NCBI GenBank assembly: GCA_917880885.1
Contig: OU862919.1
Coordinates: 14,464,001-14,528,000, forward strand
Length of the DNA: 64,000 nt
Direction of reading: 5' to 3'
Source: Limnephilus marmoratus
Lineage: Eukaryota; Arthropoda; Insecta; Trichoptera; Limnephilidae
Shown: positions 57,777 through 64,000 of the stretch, in pieces
How the letters are laid out: every line of letters starts with the position of its first letter
Position numbering within the stretch: the stretch's first letter is position 1
Program-made: the position numbers and the translations under genes
Notes under the pieces: model-generated
The model's input: only the letters and a program-made list of their open reading frames with translations
What the model was told of the DNA's origin: nothing
The model's database searches: none

Positions 57777-60700
57777 GTACCATTCATAACGATACATGCT
57801 TTCCCATCAGTGGCTATGTTGCTAAAACCCTTCTGGATGCAAGGAGAGAGGCTCCTCCGATTACCTCTCACTCCAGAAGATTTGTAGGTGGAAACTTGAG
57901 CGGCAATTCTCCAATGTGGGAAATGCCCATCTAGTACAAAACCCCACCGAGAGATGGCTTGATTCTTACTTCCTAGTAAACTCTGGTCCGCTGTCAATAG
58001 GATAAGGGGTTTTAATCTGTTAAATGCCAGGCCTTTTCACGAAAATTCACTAAAAAACACCACTTTGAATTTTGAATTGAACGTTTTGTGGATTAATTTT
58101 GAGCTATCGAATATTTTATTGACCGAAACACACTCCTAGAACAATAAACTATGTACCAAAACAACATTATTTGCGTTAATTATGTTAATTGATAGGTTTT
58201 ATGATGTTTTCATCAAGTAAAATGCATCGACTTTGACAGATAAAATTCGCCTCAAATTTGACATTTTGATGCCACAGATAAAATGATTTAAAAATATTCT
58301 GGGGTTGCAAGGTGAATGAAATTTTTACCCATCTTATGGGGAAATGTTGGCGCAAGCGATTCAGACCTTGTTCTTCATACAAATTCTGTACATAGAAGGG
58401 TCAAAATCACAGAAATTTTTTTTTCAAAATATTTTTTTCGCGCATGCGCGCGTCTCCGGCAAATAAGAGGTTAAAGGGTCGGCGATGTGTGATTGCGTTG
58501 TCGTGCAGACCACTGAACATGTGGTTAAGTAAAGCCCTCCATTCATTCCCCATGTGATTGATGAGGTTCACAGGGCAACACCTGAGGCCCTAGACTGGCT
58601 CGCATACCCTGATGTCCCACTCTGACCCCCCACCATAAGAAAGAAGAAGTGGCCGAGTTGGCACCGCGTCTAGTTCTCACCCAGGAGTCGTGAGATCAAT
58701 TTCTCTGCTGGCCAAGTCCTCCATTACGACAGAAGCCATATTTTATGCTTATTGTGATGGTAGTAGGAGATTTAAAAATATTTTTCGGGTTTATTTTCTT
58801 TTATTCAACTTTATTTGCATCACATTTATGATGTATTGCGCCTGTCTCACCAGGAAATCCTATGTTGAGAGCAGGGCAGTTTACAACAAAATAGCATAAT
58901 ATTACATTAAAAATGAAAGACAATGATCATCTCACCATTGGAAATATATGTGTACATATACATAATACAGTCTATTTTATATTCAGAAAGTGATTAGTCT
59001 AATTAATAACTATTCGTGACTTGGGAATGTACCTTTTTTTTTTCTCTATAAATTTTTGGTACATACATTGGTATAATTTTACAATACATACAGGCTTTTT
59101 TATATAAACATTTAGTAAGTAGAGAATAATACAATTAGCAGAATTTATTTTTTATCTTGGTACATTTCAGAGTGGTAGATATCCGAAGCATCACCCTGGT
59201 GAAAGACCACCATCCTGAATCAAAAAGTTGCTTGAAATGGTTTTAGGCATGATTAGTGACCTGCCGAGTGATTCTATATATTTTGTGGGATCGTTATCAA
59301 GATAACGGACATGATCTCCTGTCAGATTTGTGTGATTTTTACATATTTACTGTCACATATTTTAGTTTAGATGGTTTTCAACATGAATTTTTGCAAGTAT
59401 GCATGATAATTTATTCATTTAATGTACATTGTACATAGAAAAAGCAAATAAATCACACAAATCTGACAGGAGATTACGATAACGTTATCTCGATAACGAT
59501 CTCACAAAAGATATAGAATCGCTCGGCCGATCTGAATAGCCAGATACTTTCAAACCTCCCATTCCCCGTCTCCTTTCCTTCTCATTCAATTTGACCTCAC
59601 AACGTACCCCAATAAGGAACTCCAGTGAAAAATATTATGGCTTTAAAAAAATATGTTCATATAGACCAATAAACGCTGATTCTGAATATATAAGTTTTAT
59701 TTCATAATATTAAACGCAGAGTTTTTAAAAAAATATTAAAAAGTGCATTTTTAAACCTCTCCTGAAAACACAGCGTTAAGTTGGCATTACTGAAATGGTG
59801 AAACGTGACGTCACGCGTCACGCTGTCACCTGGTGATCGCGTGTATTGTATTGTATTGACCAGTATTGACATTTGAAATGACACTGCAATTCAACATTTC
59901 GTGTTTTTGGTTTATTTTCATACTGTTTATAGAGATTTAGATAAATAATAGTTATTGTGTTTATTGAAACATAATTTAGGCCCTCAACAATTTACGAAAG
60001 GGGCTATATTTGCGGACAATCGGGAATAAATTTTGCCTATTTGAGGTTAACTATTCGTGTCATATTTTGACATTGTATTTTCAAATTGTTTTTAAGTGAA
60101 GGGATACAAGCTATTACGCAATCGTCATGCAGTGTATTATGCCAGTTTATGTGTGTGTTATACATAAAACAATGTACAAAATCACGCCTGGACCAACAAA
60201 ATTGAAGAACGATATCACTTGTATTTGCAAAGATGATTCATTATTTTTATATTGCACTTTGTTAAAATACAATAACAGTAGCGGTGAAATGTGGACATTT
60301 TACCAATGTTTTTCTATATTAAAAGCAGTTAATCTTAAATAAAAAACGCCTCAATTTCTTACACAAAAGTCATTGAGTCATCCTATCTTCACTTTATTCC
60401 GCCATTTTCTAAAATACAAAATCAGGGATGCTCTGCCCAAAAAAATTATTTCCCTAGATTTCGAAGTGAAATTTCCCTAGAATTTCACATTAACGCAATT
60501 ACCTACGTAGCCACCTGATTGTATAACACTAATCCTGTTATATGATTTATTAATTGGAAAGATATCGGAACTTGGTAAATATACTTATAATAAATACTGT
60601 GCTTTTCCAAATAAAACACTTTTTGCTACGTGAAGTAATAATTTAAAAGTACGAATACACTCACCACTGAATTAGAAACTGAATTCCAAATAAAAAAAAA

Positions 60701-63476
60701 ACACTTTGCAAAATAAAAATCAACCGCAATCACCGAAAAAATGGAACTTAAAACATAAATTAATTTCTTTTTCAGAGCTCCCATTTATCTTTTTAGATAC
60801 ATATAATATCATTTTGAGTTGTCAGTGTTAAAAATAACATTGCATGGTAAGTACAACAATAATTAAGATTCATGGGAATTCCAAAAAATATATATTTATA
60901 TATATATATATATATGTATAAATAATACCAGTAATATTGTAATATGTAATAAAAAATTTGCCAGAGTTCGAAATTTCCCTAGATTTTGTCCTGATTTCCC
61001 TTATCCCTAAAAAATATTTTTCTCCCCTAGATCTAGGGAAATTTCCCTCGACATAATATCACTGATTCAAAAAGACAACTTGAAAATAATAAACTACAGG
61101 TGGGTGAAGGCCACCATAGATACGGTGCGTTTCTAGGAGTTTTTAAAAATTAAAACTTTGACAATTATTTTAACTATTAAAACTAACTATAAAAATAAAA
61201 ATGCAGTTATTTAAGTTTGAAGGTCTTTATTCATAAAAAAAAATAAAAAAATTGGACTGGAGTTCTCTATTGGGGATGCCATAATTTCACAGGCTCCGGG
61301 CAGTAGGGGGACTCTTGTTCGTATACATATAAAAAAGTACCTTTGCAGCAAATCAGTTCTTGTAAAATTTCTTGCACCGTGTTATATTTTTAACAACTGC
61401 ACACCCGAATAAAGTCTTAGAAGAGGAAGCTGGTTCTGTCTTCTCAGAGTAACAGGTCTTATCTTGTACCACCGCCTATGGTAGTAATTAACTCCTAATG
61501 TTTTTGATTCACAGCTCAAAAATGGCAACAGCTCCAGACAAAACGCTTTTCGGAGAAGAGAAAGTTTGGATTTGTCGACGCACAGAAAGAAGATATGCCC
61601 CCGGAACACATTAGGAAGATTATCCGCGATCACGGAGACATGACCAGCAGAAAATACCGCCACGACAAGAGGGTCTACCTCGGGGCGCTCAAATACATGC
61701 CCCACGCTGTCATGAAACTGCTCGAAAACATGCCCATGCCCTGGGAACAAATTAGAGACGTTAAAGTCCTGTATCACATCACGGGAGCCATTACTTTCGT
61801 AAATGAAATTCCATGGGTGATTGAGCCAGTCTACATCGCGCAATGGGGTACCATGTGGATTATGATGAGACGTGAGAAGCGAGACCGACGGCACTTCAAA
61901 CGCATGAGATTCCCTCCGTTTGACGATGAAGAACCTCCTCTAGACTACGCCGACAACGTCCTAGATGTGGAACCCTTGGAACCTATCCAAATAGAACTAG
62001 ACTCTGATGAAGATGCGAGTGTGGCTTCCTGGTTCTACGATCACAAACCTCTCATAGGAACTCAGTTTGTTAACGGATCGACTTACAGAAAATGGTGCTT
62101 GTCTTTACCTCAAATGGCAACATTATATCGATTAGCGAATCAGTTACTCACGGATCTAGTGGATTATAATTATTTCTATCTCTTTGATTCCAAGAGTTTC
62201 TTCACTGCTAAAGCTTTGAACATGGCAATTCCTGGAGGACCCAAGTTTGAGCCTTTAGTCAAAGACAACAGTGCCGGCGATGAGGACTGGAATGAATTCA
62301 ACGATATCAACAAGATTATTATCAGACAGCCGATCCGGACAGAGTACAGAATTGCTTTCCCGTATTTGTACAACAACCTGCCGCATTATGTACAACTTTC
62401 ATGGTCAGTATATTTTATTTCCATCGATTATTATTATTTACAACAAAAACTACCTTTTTCGGTTGACCACACTACACAACAATCTCGTGCTCATTTTGCA
62501 TTCCGATTGTTATTCGATTTGTGGAATATTAAACAAATTTATTGCAATCTTTGATATTCCCTGCTTTTTAAAGAATACGAAGTGGGTGCTGAAACTTGCA
62601 AACATAAATATTTATCATTGACGAAGAAAATATCAACAATTCCCGATGAAAATGTGAAACAGACGGATGCAGAAAATATGGACCTAGGTTACCATGTGGG
62701 TCGGCCGACGACCCCATGATTTTTTTTTGTTTTATGGGCATTTAAACCATAGATATCCCTTTTTCTTTTATTGGGCAGGGAATATTACCTATATTTGATA
62801 AAATATTTTTTTCTGCGATCAACAATTTTTTCACACTATTTTTTAAACAGCACATTATGTATTAATCCTTTCCGCAGGAATACCTAAAATACAAAAAATA
62901 TATTTTGTGTCTTTAAGTAGGTATAAAGGTTAGTAATTTTGGGTCTACCTTCGGCCCAGTTGGCTGCGGGAGAGTTAAGATATTCGAATATCAGAGCAAA
63001 TAACCATGCACAAATTCAAAATTTTTTTTAAAATAACAAATGTTTTCACTAAAGACCAGTCTTTGTAAGCAGATATCTCGTGTATAACGGTGCAAGCATT
63101 ATTTCAGTTTGTTATTGATCAACAGAACGATCCGCGGGAAAGTTTAAATTTATTCTTTTTTATTTTGCAATATATGTTAAGAATTTGTGTTTATTTTTGA
63201 TAATTTATGTTTTTTTTTTAAGGTACCACACTCCAAATGTGGTCTTCATCAAGACCGAAGATCCTGATTTACCGGCCTTCTACTTTGACCCGCTGATCAA
63301 TCCGATATCCCACCGTCACGCCGTCAAGTCTCTGGAGCCAGTCATCGAGGATGACACCGACTTCGTGCTTCCGGAAGAAGTTATGCCATTTCTTCAGGAG
63401 ATCGCTCTTTACACGGATAACACGGCTAATGGAATTTCGCTGCTGTGGGCTCCTAGACCTTTCAATATGAGATCCG
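57530..63476 (+). CDS. PRPF8: PRPF8/Prp8 spliceosome core protein, 5' part
   Basis: Prp8 is the scaffold at the catalytic centre of the spliceosome, a U5 snRNP component of about 2,350 aa. Here the first ~463 residues are encoded by 57530-57776, 61515-62403 and 63223-63476; phases (1,2,1) fit and the gene continues past the window edge. Diagnostic sequence includes [40 protein letters not shown] and [16 protein letters not shown], all in the expected order of the Prp8 N-terminal region, and the [20 protein letters not shown] part. The start ATG follows a 5' UTR acceptor (attgtttcag at 57521), so an untranslated exon lies upstream. The first 70 residues carry a Gln/Ala/His-rich stretch of the kind absent from the vertebrate protein. 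The first coding intron (3.7 kb) holds several transposon remnants. Confidence 0.96.
58000..58250. repeat. Dispersed repeat, copy 1 (PRPF8 intron)
   Basis: It contains cactttgaattttgaattga, tttgtggattaattttgagc and ccaaaacaacattatttg; it matches 63780-63990 in the same orientation. 57777-58000 shows nothing that I can name. Confidence 0.7.
58650..59030 (+). mobile_element. tRNA-derived SINE-like repeat, copy 2 (split)
   Basis: Head with A-box tggccgagttgg and B-box-like gagatcaatttc, then gatggtagtaggagattt. The attcgtgacttgggaatgta part resumes at 59010, about 210 bp later, so this copy is interrupted by an insertion. Homologous to 26205-26370. Confidence 0.65.
59230..59640 (-). mobile_element. 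SINE-like repeat interrupted by a MITE
   Basis: ttgaaatggttttaggcatg...attagtgac (to about 59262) and gatctgaatagccagatact (from about 59528) are contiguous in the 40-kb cluster copies. The inserted piece is the MITE at 59263-59527. Confidence 0.65.
59263..59527. mobile_element. Inverted-repeat MITE inside a SINE
   Basis: The left arm, gccgagtgattctata..., continuing gatcgttatcaagataacg and gatctcctgtcagatttgtg, pairs with the right arm ending tatagaatcgctcggc. The arms are about 85 bp. The tgtcagatttgtgtgatt and attctata words resemble the arms of 666-1222. No transposase. Confidence 0.7.
60423..61064. mobile_element. hAT-like element, uninterrupted copy
   Basis: It matches the outer element at 50120-51994 end to end without nested insertions: start CAGGGATG, tttccctagatttcgaag, acgcaattacctacgtagcc, tcaaccgcaatcacc, end tccctcgac...ATCACTG. 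It contains a (TA)n run near 60890-60915. It lies in the first coding intron of PRPF8. Confidence 0.75.
61255..61315 (-). mobile_element. SINE-like repeat fragment
   Basis: ttggggatgccataatttca, caggctccgggcag and gggactctt match the right end of the family at 39955-40915. It is truncated and lies about 200 bases before PRPF8 exon 2. Confidence 0.55.
61515..62403 (+). CDS. PRPF8: PRPF8 coding exon 2
   Basis: The acceptor is tttgattcacag|ctcaaa; with the preceding G it forms Ala, then [19 protein letters not shown]. This 889-nt exon carries most of the conserved N-terminal region, ending [13 protein letters not shown] before TG|gtcagt. Compared with the well-known metazoan sequence it reads through without gaps. 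The acceptor's pyrimidine tract is short. Confidence 0.96.
63223..63476 (+). CDS. PRPF8: PRPF8 coding exon 3
   Basis: The acceptor is ttttttttaag|gtacca. It begins by completing a Trp codon ([18 protein letters not shown]) and ends at [13 protein letters not shown] before G|gtatgt. The acidic part [17 protein letters not shown] is the more variable segment. The following exon is beyond the window. Confidence 0.95.
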
Positions 63477-63779
63477 GTATGTTATTATGACAATCTGAAC
63501 TTTGGTATAGCTTTTTTGAATCATAATTTTTATTCCCTTTTCCTATCATTGCTTTGACAAGGTGTCTCCAGGCATCCTGATCTTTCACTACTTTATGTGG
63601 AGACATCGTTATTGCGACTATTGGAAGTCTTCAGATCTGGTAAGCCTAATTTTGGGGACTTGGACAATAGGAATTGGTTGAGGCAAGGATGCACCACCAC
63701 AATACTGAGTGGTTTGACCATCGCTGTGCTGAAGCAGTCAGACTCAAAAACACAGCTTTTAACCTGTCACGGGCCACGG

Positions 63780-63990
63780 GCCACCCCGAAACAAGAAAAT
63801 TATGCAAAGCATCACTTTGAATTTTGAATTGAATATTTTGTGGATTAATTTTGAGCTTTCGTAAATTTTATTTACCGAAACACATTCCTAGAATAATAAA
63901 CTGTGTATCAAAACAACATTACTTGTGTTCATTTGGTAAATTGATAGGTTTTACGGTATTTTTGTCAAGTATCTTGGCATTTCGATTTAA
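63780..63990. repeat. Dispersed repeat, copy 2 (PRPF8 intron)
   Basis: Second copy of the repeat at 58000-58250 (tttgaattttgaattgaata, tttgtggattaattttgagc, accgaaacacattcc). It runs to near the window edge. 63477-63780 shows no supported feature. Confidence 0.7.
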
Positions 63991-64000
63991 TGGATAAATC

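Noticed and set aside
57513..57887. 124-codon frame over PRPF8 exon 1
   Set aside because: Shadow of the CAG-rich exon in another frame; the MSLPP frame joins exon 2 correctly.
1..64000. tRNA and rRNA genes
   Set aside because: Looked for A/B boxes with a cloverleaf; only SINE-like heads (26205, 58650) with degenerate B boxes were found, and no rRNA-like sequence.

Overview
The window is nuclear DNA from an insect, most consistent with a lepidopteran. It is AT-rich, has spliceosomal introns, and is packed with non-LTR retrotransposon 3' ends, SINEs, Helitron-like termini, hAT-, piggyBac- and P/THAP-type DNA transposon remnants and short TTAGG-type arrays. The order-level assignment rests on the look of the repeat families and of the two conserved genes, and is an inference.

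Three protein-coding genes can be supported. (1) About 11.2-22.3 kb, plus strand: a four-exon gene for a protein of about 2,027 residues, low-complexity, Ser/Asn/Lys-rich and probably largely disordered, which I do not recognise. Its splice junctions all keep one reading frame. (2) 36.8-49.9 kb, minus strand: a complete five-exon theta-class glutathione S-transferase (231 aa) with every junction in frame; its introns are full of transposons. (3) 57.5 kb to the right edge, plus strand: the 5' part (about 463 residues, three exons) of the spliceosome core protein PRPF8/Prp8, with a glutamine-rich N-terminal extension; it runs out of the window.

The rest is mainly transposable-element sediment. 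0-10.9 kb holds inverted-repeat elements, two hAT-like elements with perfect 8-bp target duplications (1602-2432, 6327-8008), Helitron-like pieces, a LINE tail and a 1.2-kb nested foldback. 22.4-36.8 kb holds LINE and SINE debris, a 38-bp minisatellite and a 3.8-kb hAT-like element (31017-34826) whose centre is a palindrome flanking a tandem array with TTAGG blocks. The GST introns carry a SINE cluster, a P/THAP-like inverted pair and another hAT-like element (45977-47138). Between GST and PRPF8 lie a three-level nested insertion (50120-51994), an RTE-like LINE tail and a P/THAP-like element with its own 8-bp duplication (53962-54788).

The three genes have no obvious shared pathway (detoxification, splicing, unknown); their adjacency looks incidental. 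I found no tRNA or rRNA gene, no CRISPR array and no bacterial-type operon. The most interesting items are the THAP-exon elements, the nested insertions with exact target duplications, a piggyBac-like MITE whose empty site is preserved 1 kb away, and the large uncharacterised protein.
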